Assembly: GCA_947501555.1 (NCBI GenBank) | Contig: CANMWG010000001.1 | Coordinates: forward strand, 310,001 to 374,000 | DNA length: 64,000 nt | Direction of reading: 5' to 3' | Source: an uncultured Paracoccaceae bacterium | GTDB lineage: Bacteria; Pseudomonadota; Alphaproteobacteria; Rhodobacterales; Rhodobacteraceae | Translations under genes and position numbers: made by a program | Notes under the pieces: generated by a model | Database searches by the model: none | Seen by the model: only the letters and a program-made list of their open reading frames with translations | What the model was told of the DNA's origin: nothing | Part shown: positions 9,054 through 17,883 of the stretch, piece after piece | How the letters are laid out: each line of letters begins with the position of its first letter | Numbering within the stretch: position 1 is the stretch's first letter

Positions 9054-10354
9054 CCGACTTTTTCAAAGGTATTCCCACCGTCACCTATGAGGGGCCGGAC
9101 AGCGACAATGACTATGCCTTTCGCCACTACAACCCTGATGAGGTGGTGATGGGCAAGCCGATGAAGGATCACCTGCGCTTTGCCTCTGCCTACTGGCATT
9201 CATTTGCTTGGCCGGGCGGTGATCCGTTCGGCGGGCAGACCTTTGATCGCCCTTGGTTTGGGGACAGCATGGATCATGCGCGCCTGAAGGCGGATGTGGC
9301 ATTTGAGATGTTCCAGATCCTTGGTGTGCCCTACTTCTGTTTCCATGACGCAGACGTGCGCCCTGAGGGTGACAGCTTCGCTGAAAGCACGAAGAACCTG
9401 TCCGAAATTATTGATTACTTTGCAGAAAAGATGGATCAGACTGGCGTGAAATTGCTTTGGGGGACGGCCAATCTGTTCTCGCACAAGCGGTTTATGTCAG
9501 GGGCTGCCACCAATCCGGACCCGGATGTTTTTGCCTATTCTGCGGCCACGATTAAGACCTGCATGGATGCCACCATGAAGCTGGGCGGTGAGAACTATGT
9601 CCTGTGGGGGGGTCGTGAGGGCTATGAGACCTTGCTAAATACTGACTTGGAGCGCGAACGTCAGCAGGCGGGCCGCATGTTGCAGATGGTGGTCGATTAT
9701 AAGCATAAAATGGGCTTCAAAGGCGCGATCCTGATTGAGCCAAAGCCGCAGGAACCGACCAAGCATCAATATGATTATGATGTGGCCACGGTTTACGGGT
9801 TCCTCAAAGAGTTCGGTCTTGAGGGGGAAGTGCAGGTGAATATCGAGCAGGGTCATGCGATCTTGGCTGGGCATTCGTTTGAACATGAATTGGCCATGGC
9901 CCGCGCGCTGGGCATTTTTGGGTCCATCGATATGAACCGCAATGACTACCAATCCGGGTGGGATACCGACCAATTCCCGAACAACGTTCCCGAGATGGCG
10001 TTGGCCTATTATGAGGTGCTGCGTGCGGGTGGGTTTACGACCGGTGGGACCAATTTTGACGCGAAGTTACGGCGGCAAAGCATTGATGCAGAAGATTTAA
10101 TTCTGGCACATGTAGGTGGAATGGACGCCTGTGCTGCGGGTTTGAAAGCGGCTGCGGCGATGTTGGAAGATGGCAAATTGGAGGCCGCCCGCGATGCCCG
10201 TTATGCGGGATGGGATACGCCAGACGGGCAGGCTTTGCTGGTGCAATCTACGCTTGAGGATTGCTATGAGGGTGTCATCCGGGACAACCTCAAACCCGAG
10301 CCCCGTTCGGGTCAGCAGGAACGGCTTGAGAACCTCGTGAGCCGCTACCTCTGA
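9050..10354 (+). CDS. xylA: Xylose isomerase
   Basis: Cytoplasmic metal-dependent isomerase converting D-xylose to D-xylulose, 434 residues, typical of class II enzymes. Active-site elements are visible: FCFHDADV with the catalytic His near 99, the metal and substrate segment [15 protein letters not shown], and [17 protein letters not shown]. The C-terminal part carries [13 protein letters not shown]. It closes the recognisable xyl operon; 58 bases separate it from the next gene with no terminator seen, so read-through is likely. Confidence 0.95.
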   Translation: MTDFFKGIPTVTYEGPDSDNDYAFRHYNPDEVVMGKPMKDHLRFASAYWHSFAWPGGDPFGGQTFDRPWFGDSMDHARLKADVAFEMFQILGVPYFCFHDADVRPEGDSFAESTKNLSEIIDYFAEKMDQTGVKLLWGTANLFSHKRFMSGAATNPDPDVFAYSAATIKTCMDATMKLGGENYVLWGGREGYETLLNTDLERERQQAGRMLQMVVDYKHKMGFKGAILIEPKPQEPTKHQYDYDVATVYGFLKEFGLEGEVQVNIEQGHAILAGHSFEHELAMARALGIFGSIDMNRNDYQSGWDTDQFPNNVPEMALAYYEVLRAGGFTTGGTNFDAKLRRQSIDAEDLILAHVGGMDACAAGLKAAAAMLEDGKLEAARDARYAGWDTPDGQALLVQSTLEDCYEGVIRDNLKPEPRSGQQERLENLVSRYL

Positions 10355-10412
10355 CCTTGTGCCTTATTGCGCTGCTGCCTAGGTTGCGGTGTAAGGGGAC
10401 AGGCGGAACACC

Positions 10413-11366
10413 GTGATAGGCACGATTTTCAAAGCGTTTGGGCGCAAATACATGGATGTGACGTTGCGGTCAGGTCCGGAGTATGTGGTGCGCATTATCG
10501 AACGCCCCGGTCTGTGGATGGATGCAGAGGCGCTCGCGCGGCTTAGCGAGAGCCTGCGCGCCGTTGCCGCCCGGACGCTGGATGCAGGGAGCCTGACTTA
10601 CGGCGTGTTTTCAGGTGATAAATCGCGCATGGGCGCCGTCGTTATCACCCTTGTATCCCGCCAAGATGGGACGCCAATCGCCTTTAACGCGCTGGCGGTG
10701 ATGACGTTGGAAGGTGCCCCGCGCGCGGTCGAGGTCTTGCATCTGGGGCTGGTCGTGGTTGACCCAGATGAGCGGTCCAAGAACCTGTCGTGGGTTTTGT
10801 ATGGGCTGACCTGTTTCTTGATCTTTTTCCGCCGCCAGTTTCGTCCGGTCTGGGTGTCAAACGTGACACAAGTGCCTGCAGTGGTTGGGATGGTGTCGCA
10901 GATGTTCTCTGATGTTTGGCCCGGTCCGGATAAGGGGCGGCGCACATTGAATCATCTGTTGCTGGCGCACCGGATCATGGACACGCAACGCCATGTGTTT
11001 GGCGTGGGGCCAGATGCGGGTTTTGAAGAAGAAAAGTTCGTGATTACAGATGCTTATACGGGTGGGTCTGATGGCTTGAAGAAGACCTGGGAGAGCGCCC
11101 CAAAGCATCGCGATGACCGCTACAATATGTTTTGCGCCAAGCAATTGGACTATGAGCGCGGCGATGACATCTTGCAGTTGGGCCGCATGGATTTGGCCGC
11201 CATGCGCAGTTATCTGGCCCGCCAAGTGCCAAAGTCAGCCGTGATCGGTTTGCTTCTGACCGCCGGTTTGGTGGCGCTGCGCCGGTTGGTGTTACCGGCG
11301 GTGCATTGGGCTGATGCCAGCAAAAGCTGGTCGATCCTGCGTCCTCGCAAGGGGGCGGATCAATGA
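10413..11366 (+). CDS. Unknown protein, GNAT acyltransferase-like
   Basis: A 317-residue protein I cannot name. The middle (~residues 75-175) reads like a GNAT fold: a beta strand EVLHLGLVVV, the loop DPDERSKNLSWVLYG in the position of the acetyl-CoA loop, and then WVSNVTQVPAVVGMV. The resemblance is by pattern only. The start is a GTG at 10413 after AGGGGACAGGCGG; an ATG at 10452 is an alternative. One hydrophobic stretch near the C-terminus (SAVIGLLLTAGLVALRRLVLP) may anchor it to the membrane. The stop overlaps the next gene by ATGA, implying paired expression. Confidence 0.6.
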   Translation: MIGTIFKAFGRKYMDVTLRSGPEYVVRIIERPGLWMDAEALARLSESLRAVAARTLDAGSLTYGVFSGDKSRMGAVVITLVSRQDGTPIAFNALAVMTLEGAPRAVEVLHLGLVVVDPDERSKNLSWVLYGLTCFLIFFRRQFRPVWVSNVTQVPAVVGMVSQMFSDVWPGPDKGRRTLNHLLLAHRIMDTQRHVFGVGPDAGFEEEKFVITDAYTGGSDGLKKTWESAPKHRDDRYNMFCAKQLDYERGDDILQLGRMDLAAMRSYLARQVPKSAVIGLLLTAGLVALRRLVLPAVHWADASKSWSILRPRKGADQ

Positions 11367-12571
11367 TTGCTTCGGCCACTGTCTCAATCCAGCTCTTTTT
11401 GTCCTGCGCTGCCCTTTTGGGCCTTTTGGTCCTGCACCGCGTCCTGGTACGGCGCGACCCATGGGACCCGATCAACCGCCGATTTTTGTTCAGTGTACGG
11501 GTGGCGATGTTGTTGTTTGCCGGGAGAGTATTGTTGATCACCACAGGGATAGCGGCCTTTAGAACGCCGGTTTTATTGGCGGCGGGTTTGATTCCGCTTG
11601 CGGCCCTTCTTTTGGTTGAAGGCCTGCTGCGTCAGCATGCGCCGGTGGCGATCAAAGCGTTTGTGGCCGGTGGTTCTGCAGTTCTTGCCGTTCTGTCGTT
11701 ATGGTATTCCAGTAGTATTGATCCAGCCCGCTTGTTCTTATTGCTGGGATTTCAGGTGACAGGGTTTGTTCTGGCGGGTTGGCTTATCGTCACCCGCGAC
11801 CGCGCATCACTTTCTGCGGCTGAAAATGCGACCGTGGTCAGGCTTGGGTTGTCGTTGTTGCTGTTTATCCCTTTGGCTGCGGGGGATTCTCTGCTGGCCT
11901 TCATCGATTTGCCAATCCAGTTTTCGGCCCTTGGTGTGCTGATCCTGTGCTGGTTGGCGATCGGCCTTGGCCGCGTCCATTTGGGGCATCGGGCCACTTT
12001 GACCAGCCTTGCGGTCATGATTGTAGCCGCTGTCATGGTTGGCGGCATGATAGGTTTTCTAACCGAGCTGGGCCGCGATGGTATCTTGCTTTGCGTGGCT
12101 GCGATCATGACGACCTTGTTTTTGGTCGCGATCCTGAATGATGCGCGCGCCCTGCGGCTTGAAGAACAGAGCATGGGGTTGTTGCGCCATTTGGCGACAG
12201 CCAGGACCGATGATCCGATGACGTTTTTACGTTATCTGCAAGCCCATCCCTTGGTCGACGGCGCGGTGGTTGTCAGCCAAGAGAGCTTGGCAGGTTTGCA
12301 AGATGATGTCTTGGAACGCATATTTGCGGCAACCCCTGTCTTGCGCAGGTCCGCTGCGCCTGCCTTGGGCCCGGTTGCCGATGATCATATCGCCTATTTG
12401 TTTGATCGCTATTCGGCCACCCATGTCATGCTGGCCACGTCTAAGCCGCGCGTATTGGTGGCGTTGTCGATGCCCACGCTCAGCGCGTCACCATCGGCGG
12501 AAATGGAACTACAAGTCGTTCAGCGCATGGCGGCGCTGATGGCTGCAAAAGAGGAACGATCTCATGGATAA
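11363..12571 (+). CDS. Unknown polytopic membrane protein with C-terminal cytoplasmic (possibly GAF-like) domain
   Basis: 402 residues. The first ~255 contain about nine hydrophobic segments (for example LFLSCAALLGLLVL, VMIVAAVMVGGMIGF and CVAAIMTTLFLVAIL). The last ~145 are soluble and vaguely GAF-like (GAVVVSQESLAGL, HVMLATSKPRVLVALSMP, and a closing helix VVQRMAALMAAKEE). No kinase, cyclase or HAMP motif follows, so if it is a sensor it must signal through a partner, possibly the overlapping GNAT-like protein. It overlaps the preceding gene by ATGA and the glycerate kinase by 8 bases. Confidence 0.6.
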   Translation: MIASATVSIQLFLSCAALLGLLVLHRVLVRRDPWDPINRRFLFSVRVAMLLFAGRVLLITTGIAAFRTPVLLAAGLIPLAALLLVEGLLRQHAPVAIKAFVAGGSAVLAVLSLWYSSSIDPARLFLLLGFQVTGFVLAGWLIVTRDRASLSAAENATVVRLGLSLLLFIPLAAGDSLLAFIDLPIQFSALGVLILCWLAIGLGRVHLGHRATLTSLAVMIVAAVMVGGMIGFLTELGRDGILLCVAAIMTTLFLVAILNDARALRLEEQSMGLLRHLATARTDDPMTFLRYLQAHPLVDGAVVVSQESLAGLQDDVLERIFAATPVLRRSAAPALGPVADDHIAYLFDRYSATHVMLATSKPRVLVALSMPTLSASPSAEMELQVVQRMAALMAAKEERSHG

Positions 12572-13748
12572 CATGCGCGCGATGGCCCGCCGGATTTTTG
12601 ATGCGGGCGTGCAGGCTGCTGATCCGTATAGCGCCGTTGAAGCGGCCTTGGATGCCGTGCCTGCGCCAGGTTTGATTGTCGCTATAGGCAAGGCCGCTGG
12701 GTTGATGGCCAAAGCCGCATTGGTTCGGTTTTCTGGTGTGCCATGTTTGGTTGTCACGAATTATGAGAATGCGACCCCATTAGAAGGTGCCCAAGTCTTC
12801 GCCGCTGGCCATCCTGTCCCGGATGAAAATGGAGCGGCTGCGGCGCAGGCGGTGATCAGTGCATTGGCCGATGCGTCAGGGCCTGTTTTGGCTTTGATGT
12901 CAGGCGGAGGGTCCGCGCTTTTGCCTGCCCCTGCGGGTGATTTGACCTTGGCGGATAAGGCCGCGGTGAATGCGCTTTTGCTTGGCGCTGGTCTGGATAT
13001 CACCAAGATGAACTTGGTGCGGCAGCAGTTGTCCGCACTAAAGGGTGGCGGCTTTTTACGTCATGCCGCCCCGCAATCGGTGTCCGCGCTGATCCTGTCG
13101 GATGTGATTGGTGATGATCTTTCGGCAATAGCGAGCGGCCCCACGGTTGGCCCGATTGGTACGGCAGAGGACGCCGCGGAAGTGCTGAAAGGCGCCGGGC
13201 TGTGGGATCAGCTGCCCGAAACTGTGCGGGTCCATTTAATGCATCCTGCGCCAGTTGCGCGGTTACCGGATGCGACCAATATCCTCGTTGGATCAAACGC
13301 CAAAAGCGTTGCAGCCATGGTTGCGGCCGCTGATGATGCCTTTGTCTTGCCTGATCCTGTTGAGGGTGATGTGGCCGACGCGGCCCGTCTGATCTGTGAT
13401 CAGGCCCGGCCGGGTATTACCCTTTGGGGGGGTGAGACGACGGTTGTTTTGCGCGGTGATGGGCGCGGGGGGCGCAATCAGGAACTGGCGCTCCGGATCG
13501 CGATTGAGGCGCGTGCACGCGGGTGGACGGATTGGGTCTGTTTGCAAGGCGGCAGCGATGGCCGCGATGGGCCGACGGATGCGGCGGGTGGTTTGGTCGA
13601 TCAACATACGCTGGATAAGATTGATGATTTCGCGGGTCTGCTCGCGAACAATGACAGTTATGCAGCACTCGCGCAGGCGGGGGATTTGCTGATCACGGAT
13701 GCAACGGGCACCAATGTGGCCGATCTTGGCGTGATGATCCGCCGTTAG
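12564..13748 (+). CDS. Glycerate 2-kinase (MOFRL/DUF4147 family)
   Basis: 394-residue cytoplasmic kinase of the type II glycerate kinase family, which converts D-glycerate to 2-phosphoglycerate; older annotation called such proteins hydroxypyruvate reductase TtuD. Family marks: IVAIGKAAGLMAKAA near the N-terminus, MSGGGSALLPAP near 110, NLVRQQLSALKGGG near 150, and the C-terminal MOFRL-type segment GRGGRNQELALR...GGSDGRDGPTDAAGG. The ATG lies inside the preceding gene after GAGGAACG. It ends tail-to-tail with the second di-haem peroxidase, the stops overlapping in TTAG. Confidence 0.88.
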   Translation: MDNMRAMARRIFDAGVQAADPYSAVEAALDAVPAPGLIVAIGKAAGLMAKAALVRFSGVPCLVVTNYENATPLEGAQVFAAGHPVPDENGAAAAQAVISALADASGPVLALMSGGGSALLPAPAGDLTLADKAAVNALLLGAGLDITKMNLVRQQLSALKGGGFLRHAAPQSVSALILSDVIGDDLSAIASGPTVGPIGTAEDAAEVLKGAGLWDQLPETVRVHLMHPAPVARLPDATNILVGSNAKSVAAMVAAADDAFVLPDPVEGDVADAARLICDQARPGITLWGGETTVVLRGDGRGGRNQELALRIAIEARARGWTDWVCLQGGSDGRDGPTDAAGGLVDQHTLDKIDDFAGLLANNDSYAALAQAGDLLITDATGTNVADLGVMIRR

Positions 13749-15025
13749 TCGACGGGCAGTCCGCTGGGTACTGTGTCGGGCCGTCCCATGGGCCGGGTCA
13801 GGGCGGTGTCGCCTGTCAGCGCGTTTATGAAGGCCACGAGATCGGCGATGTCGTCGTCGCTGAGGGTCATCGGCTGAATGTCCCGCACGGAGGCTTGGCG
13901 CGCCATTTCACGCGTGTCGGCCTGGATCGCGAAATCGCCAGCGGCCAGCCAAGGAACTTCGGGCAGGTTGGCCGTTTCGGGTGTCCAGTCGATGGGGCCT
14001 GCGTTTGCGTGGTGCCGGATCATGGCCTCAAGTGTCGGGTAGGCCCCGTTGTGCCCGTAGGGCGCTGTGAGGGCTGCGTTGCGCAGGGATGGCGTGCGGA
14101 ATTTATAGGCGTCCTCCAGCAGGTTGGTTTCGGCCATCCGCCCCACATCGCGTGAAATTTGATCCCAGCGCCGGGTGCGTCCGGGGCCAAAAGCGGGCAG
14201 GCCGAGGGCGTGAAAGTTTTGGTCCGTGAACAGGGGCCCTGCGTGGCAGGATGCGCAGCGATTGTTAAAGAAAAGCTGACGGCCCCGTTCGGCATCGTCG
14301 GGCAGGGGTGTGCCAGTCAGCCATTTGTCGTAGGGGCTGTCATAAGATTGCCATTCGGAGGCGATGAATGCACCGAGTACATTGCCGATTTCCACGATTG
14401 TCACGTCGCTGGGTTCTTCAATATGATCAAAGGCTTGCACGAACATTTCGCCATATGCGGGGATCGTTCGCACCCGCTTGGCGATGATCGGCCAGCCCCG
14501 GTCGATCCGGTTACTGACCGCGCCGATGATGTCGTTTTCGCCAAGGTTTCCGGCCATCTCAAACTGCGAGGTCATCGGGAATAAAGCCTGTGCGGCCAGT
14601 AGGTTACCCAGCCCTTCGGGCAGCCATTCGTCGGCGGGGGAATCGAAGCCGTTGCCGTAGATATCCGAGGCTGTCAGCCGCCCGTCGTGGAACAGTACTT
14701 CAACGGAATTATGCCCAAGATTCCAAAGGGCTGGTGCATTTCTTGGGATGCGTTTTCGGATGCGATCGGGGCCCGTTCCCGGGCTTCTCTCGGGGCCGAT
14801 GCCTATACCGCCTTCGCCGATCCCCAGTGAGAGCCCGTCTGCCCCCGCCAGATCATGGTGATGACATGTTCCGCAGGAAATATTTCTGTTTCCTGACAGT
14901 ATCTTATCGTAAAAGAGCAACTGCCCGATCCGGGCTTGATCCGGGTCGGTGGGGATGTAATCATCTGCCGAAATCACCTGCGCTGCGGCCATTTGCCCGG
15001 CACAGATCAGCCCGAGGAGCCCCAT
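13745..15025 (-). CDS. Di-haem cytochrome c peroxidase, MauG/CcpA family (second copy)
   Basis: A paralogue of the enzyme at 224-1534, about 426 residues from the ATG at 15025, which begins a signal peptide (MGLLGLICAGQMAAAQ). The track ORF starts 96 codons upstream, inside the divergent Sel1 gene, and its extra N-terminus has no family likeness. Haem motifs are CGTCH near residue 51 and CASCH in the second half. Conserved blocks shared with copy 1 include GQLLFYD.ILSGN, DGLSLG.G.GG, RIPRNAPAL.NLG and the C-terminal VPSGLPV. No good ribosome site precedes the chosen start, so it remains approximate. Substrate unknown. Confidence 0.86.
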   Translation of the reverse strand: MGLLGLICAGQMAAAQVISADDYIPTDPDQARIGQLLFYDKILSGNRNISCGTCHHHDLAGADGLSLGIGEGGIGIGPERSPGTGPDRIRKRIPRNAPALWNLGHNSVEVLFHDGRLTASDIYGNGFDSPADEWLPEGLGNLLAAQALFPMTSQFEMAGNLGENDIIGAVSNRIDRGWPIIAKRVRTIPAYGEMFVQAFDHIEEPSDVTIVEIGNVLGAFIASEWQSYDSPYDKWLTGTPLPDDAERGRQLFFNNRCASCHAGPLFTDQNFHALGLPAFGPGRTRRWDQISRDVGRMAETNLLEDAYKFRTPSLRNAALTAPYGHNGAYPTLEAMIRHHANAGPIDWTPETANLPEVPWLAAGDFAIQADTREMARQASVRDIQPMTLSDDDIADLVAFINALTGDTALTRPMGRPDTVPSGLPVD

Positions 15026-15526
15026 ATGTATCGCGTACAGATGGCGTACAGAACCTGTACATACATGCTTGCGTTTGGCCTGTTTTGGACGAGTCCGGCC
15101 CAAGCGGATATGGAAACCGCGCGCGATCTGATGGAAGCGGGTGAGTATGCCGAAGCGAAAGCCTTGTTCGAAGTTTATGCCCGTTCCGGCAATGCTGAGG
15201 CTGAGGAACTGATCGGCGTCATGTATGCCCTTGGCTTGGGCGTTGCCCGCGATGATGAGCGGGCGTTTGACTGGTATCTGCGGGCGTCGTTGAAAGGGCA
15301 TGCGGGGGCGCAATCCGGGCTTGGCTGGTATTACGAAGTTGGCCGGGGGCTGCCCGCGCCTGATATGGTACGAGCCTATCTGTGGTATGCGTTATCGGCA
15401 ATAGGCGGGGATCCGGATGCGCTTGATTCATTGGAGTTGATTACGCCCCGTTTGACGGATGAAGAGCGGGCGCGGGCGGAGGTGCTGGTGGATGACTATA
15501 AGGGGTGGATGTATCCGTTTCGGTGA
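15026..15526 (+). CDS. Exported Sel1-repeat (tetratricopeptide-like) protein
   Basis: 166 residues from the ATG at 15026, which follows GAGGAG; the track start lies 30 codons upstream within the divergent gene. A signal peptide ends near SPAQA. The rest is helical, with Sel1-type repeats: AEAEELIGVMYALGLGVARDDERAFDWYLRA, then GHAGAQSGLGWYYEVGRG and AYLWYALSA. Such proteins usually mediate protein-protein contacts in the periplasm; a partner cannot be named. Its start codon abuts that of the di-haem peroxidase head to head, so their promoters must lie inside each other's coding sequence, or one start is wrong. Confidence 0.78.
   Translation: MYRVQMAYRTCTYMLAFGLFWTSPAQADMETARDLMEAGEYAEAKALFEVYARSGNAEAEELIGVMYALGLGVARDDERAFDWYLRASLKGHAGAQSGLGWYYEVGRGLPAPDMVRAYLWYALSAIGGDPDALDSLELITPRLTDEERARAEVLVDDYKGWMYPFR
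15046..15060. promoter_or_regulatory. Palindrome GTACAG-N3-CTGTAC near the head-to-head starts
   Basis: A perfect 6-bp inverted repeat with a 3-base spacer lies 20-34 bases inside the Sel1 gene and the same distance upstream of the di-haem peroxidase start. A third GTACAG half-site is at 15035-15040, one helical turn (11 bp) away. The spacing suggests a dimeric regulator acting on the peroxidase promoter, but chance cannot be excluded. Confidence 0.3.
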
Positions 15527-15602
15527 GTGACTTGAAGCCATGCAGCTTGTGGTGGTATTTCGGACCTGTTGTTTGAGTTAGTTTGCCGAGAAATACACCT
15601 TC

Positions 15603-16217
15603 ATGGAAATCCTAATTGTCTTAGCGCTGATTATTGGTGCGTTTTTCCTTCTGGACAGAAAATCTTGGAGACATGACACTCCACCGTCAGAATCCCAAGT
15701 AGTCGAGCCATTGAGGCCACGGCCTTCGCCTTCGCCCATCAACCGTCCGCCACCGCCTGTGGCGCGTCAGGGGACCCGACTGCCACAAGAAGAGGTCGTT
15801 TTCGGGCGTGCCTATGTCACCGATGGCGACGGTCTGCGCATCAAGGGCGAGGAAATTCGTTTGTTCGGTATTGATGCGCCGGAATTCAACCATCCCTTTG
15901 GAAAGAAAGCGAAATGGGCGTTGCTTGGTTTGTGTAAAGGACAGGATGTGATGGCTATTGCGGCTGAGCGGGACAACCATGACCGTCTGGTCGCACGCTG
16001 CTTTTTGGCGGATGGACGTGATCTTTCAGCCGAGATGGTAAAGTTGGGTTTGGCTTTGGATTGGCCGAAGTTTTCGGGCGCGATCTATGACCGGTTTGAA
16101 CCCCCTGACGTGCGCAAAAAGCTGTGGCTGGCGGATGCCCGTCAGAAAGGCCGCATGGATGTTTGGAAGAAGTTTGAAGCGCAGCAACAGGCACGCAACA
16201 CTGCAAAGGCGCATTGA
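15603..16217 (+). CDS. Membrane-anchored thermonuclease-family (SNase-like) nuclease
   Basis: 204 residues. Residues 1-18 are a single hydrophobic anchor (ILIVLALIIGAFFLL), followed by a proline-rich linker (RPRPSPSPINRPPPPV) and then a staphylococcal-nuclease-like domain: VTDGDGLRI, IRLFGIDAPE, DRLVARCFLADGRDLSAEMVKLGLALDW. The catalytic-type Asp in DGDG, the Arg in IRL and the Arg in RLVAR are present. It probably cuts nucleic acid at the periplasmic face or outside the cell. It stands alone between the Sel1 and EF-hand genes. Confidence 0.82.
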   Translation: MEILIVLALIIGAFFLLDRKSWRHDTPPSESQVVEPLRPRPSPSPINRPPPPVARQGTRLPQEEVVFGRAYVTDGDGLRIKGEEIRLFGIDAPEFNHPFGKKAKWALLGLCKGQDVMAIAAERDNHDRLVARCFLADGRDLSAEMVKLGLALDWPKFSGAIYDRFEPPDVRKKLWLADARQKGRMDVWKKFEAQQQARNTAKAH

Positions 16218-16348
16218 TCGCAGCAACTTGGAATGTTTGGTCGGCATTTATCCAAAATTCGAGATAATCGGCCAATTGGTTTGTTGGCCATAGCAACGCA
16301 TTGGTAACCACCGCGCGTGCAAGATGCTGAGAATGTAAAATATGAAAG

Positions 16349-16822
16349 GTGTTTGCTTTGAACTCAATCTCGTTTTCACCATCCGCCATGCAGGGCGCAT
16401 CCGGGCAGCAAAAGCCGCCCCCGCCGCCCAAAGGCGAGGATCTAATTTCGCAGTTTGATAGTGATGAAAGCAGTTCGCTTTCCCTATCAGAACTGGACGA
16501 TTCCAAACTGGGCGAACGTCTGGCCGGCCAGTTTGATGATCTGGACACAGATGGCGACGGCCTGCTGAATGTCTCTGAACTGGATGCCGGTGCGAAACAA
16601 GGCGGTGGTCAGGGTGGCCCTGGCGGCGTTGGTGGTCCGCCGCCGGGTGGTGGCCAAGGTGGCCCACAGCAAAGTGCGACGACCGATGCGGATGTGGAAT
16701 CGCTGTTCCAAAGCTTGTTCGACGCGCTTGAGACGGAAGAAACCACGGATGCATCAAGCATCTTGGGACTTGCACAGCAAACTTATACGGATGTGCAGGC
16801 CCTGTTTGCTGAGGCTGCCTGA
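16349..16822 (+). CDS. EF-hand calcium-binding protein, Gly/Pro-rich
   Basis: About 157 residues. Two EF-hand loops are visible: FDSDESSSLSLSEL and LDTDGDGLLNVSEL. A Gly/Gln/Pro-rich spacer (GGGQGGPGGVGGPPPGGG) follows, then a Thr/Asp/Glu-rich helical tail. No signal peptide is apparent. The frame has no ATG at the front: the track start is GTG 16349, but a TTG at 16358 is spaced 8 bases from AAAGG and gives MNSISFSPS, which looks at least as good. A strong terminator follows the stop. Function beyond calcium binding is unknown. Confidence 0.65.
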   Translation: MFALNSISFSPSAMQGASGQQKPPPPPKGEDLISQFDSDESSSLSLSELDDSKLGERLAGQFDDLDTDGDGLLNVSELDAGAKQGGGQGGPGGVGGPPPGGGQGGPQQSATTDADVESLFQSLFDALETEETTDASSILGLAQQTYTDVQALFAEAA

Positions 16823-16880
16823 AATCTAAGATTGAGGCGCGTTACGTGATGTCTCAGATATTTCGTCATAGGCCATAAAG

Positions 16881-16914
16881 AACTGGCCGCAGGTGAGCGG
16901 CCAGTTGGTTTTTT
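16881..16914 (+). terminator. Rho-independent terminator after the EF-hand gene
   Basis: AACTGGCCGC and GCGGCCAGTT make a perfect 10-bp stem around AGGTGA, followed by GGTTTTTTC. It ends transcription of the EF-hand gene about 60 bases after its stop. Confidence 0.9.
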
Positions 16915-16984
16915 CGGTTGCAGGTGGGGTCTATTGCGTTTGGCGAGAGACCTGAACCGCCCTGCACTTATGCTGCTACAGAAA

Positions 16985-17080
16985 TCGACCTTGAGCTTGA
17001 ATCACTGTTTCGCTGCCTCTTTCTGCGGTCGAACGCGAAAAGCGATAAGCGATGTCTTGAGTTGAAGGTCGAACGCTTTA
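16985..17080. repeat. Dispersed palindromic intergenic repeat, copy 1
   Basis: The core CTTGAATCAC...TTCGCTGCCTCT..CTGCGGTCGAACGC...GCGAT, and the distal ACGCTTTA, are shared with the element at 46085-46180. This copy is bounded by TCGACCTT (16985-16992) and AAGGTCGA (17065-17072), a perfect 8-bp outer inverted repeat. The ORF drawn across it (16918-17286) is therefore not believed. No transposase gene is associated; it looks like a small non-coding structured repeat. Confidence 0.6.
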
Positions 17081-17134
17081 AAGCTGCGCAATGTTGGCTG
17101 AAACCGGTGGCGCAGAGCGAATCCCCAAGAGGCT

Positions 17135-17524
17135 CTAGACTGAATGTTTCACAATCAAGGCTATCAACAAACTCAACACCAGGCCTAATCCTAAGGCTGT
17201 CGCTGACTCGTAGGCACCGAGACCCACTCCGAAAAACCAAAGTTCATCGCCGTGCCTCCCCGGCAAAACACAGAAAACAAACATAACCGTCGTTATCGAG
17301 GTCGAAACGAGGAACCAATGCCATGACACTACGAAATTTGCCAATGTGAGAATGATTAACGGCCAAAAAAATGCAAGGATGGCGTAATGAAACACTCCTA
17401 GGTCGCTATTAAATCTCCCTATGGAGCGCTGCAGGTTAGCATTTGGGAAAATAACATCGACAATTGCTATGGACGCCACAAACGCAAAAGCGACAATCGT
17501 CGATCTCATGTACATTTTTTTCAT
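17135..17524 (-). CDS. Small membrane protein of unknown function
   Basis: 129 residues from the ATG at 17524 (MKKMYMRST), preferred over the track start 11 codons upstream because it puts the basic residues directly before the first hydrophobic segment. Four hydrophobic stretches are visible (IVAFAFVASIAIVDVIF, FHYAILAFFWPLIILTLANFVV, FLVSTSITTVMFVFCVL, ATALGLGLVLSLLIALIV). No family is recognised. The gene is AT-richer than its neighbours and sits alone between two repeat-like stretches, which suggests accessory DNA. Confidence 0.5.
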   Translation of the reverse strand: MKKMYMRSTIVAFAFVASIAIVDVIFPNANLQRSIGRFNSDLGVFHYAILAFFWPLIILTLANFVVSWHWFLVSTSITTVMFVFCVLPGRHGDELWFFGVGLGAYESATALGLGLVLSLLIALIVKHSV

Positions 17525-17883
17525 ATGGTTCTCAACCTGGCAAACTGTTTTCAACACCCGTTGGAGGCTTTGAAGTAGCGCGGCAATCTGATTATCAGCT
17601 TGAACCCACCTTTGGTACAGCTTGAAGAGCTGCTCCGATTGCTAAGTTCCGCCTGCAGATCGCGCCATAGCTGATCTGTGCGCACGATCCAAAACGCTGC
17701 TTCGAGAAACATGCGCGTATCCAACCCAGTGCACTCCGGTGCACTTTTCTCTCGGAAAAAAGATCAGTCGCAATCCACTCCAGGCCCTCAAAAAGCAAAT
17801 CTGCTCGGGTCAATTCAACCCTCCCGTTTGGGAAGGTTGAATCAGAACTGCAGACAAATGAGACAACTGAATGTCCACCGGCC
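17525..17883. other. Intergenic stretch with two hairpins, no gene
   Basis: I see no convincing gene here; the short ORFs in the track lack family features. Two inverted repeats are clear. AGTGCAC-TCCG-GTGCACT at 17728-17745 is followed by a short T-rich run. TTCAACCCTCCC-GTTT-GGGAAGGTTGAA at 17814-17841 is a 12-bp stem with one mismatch. The second lies 43 bases beyond the dctP stop on that gene's strand and may act as its terminator, although no T-run follows. Confidence 0.45.

Noticed and set aside
16918-17286. 122-residue plus-strand ORF
   Set aside because: It runs through the palindromic repeat at 16985-17080 and into the convergent membrane-protein gene; no motif or ribosome site.
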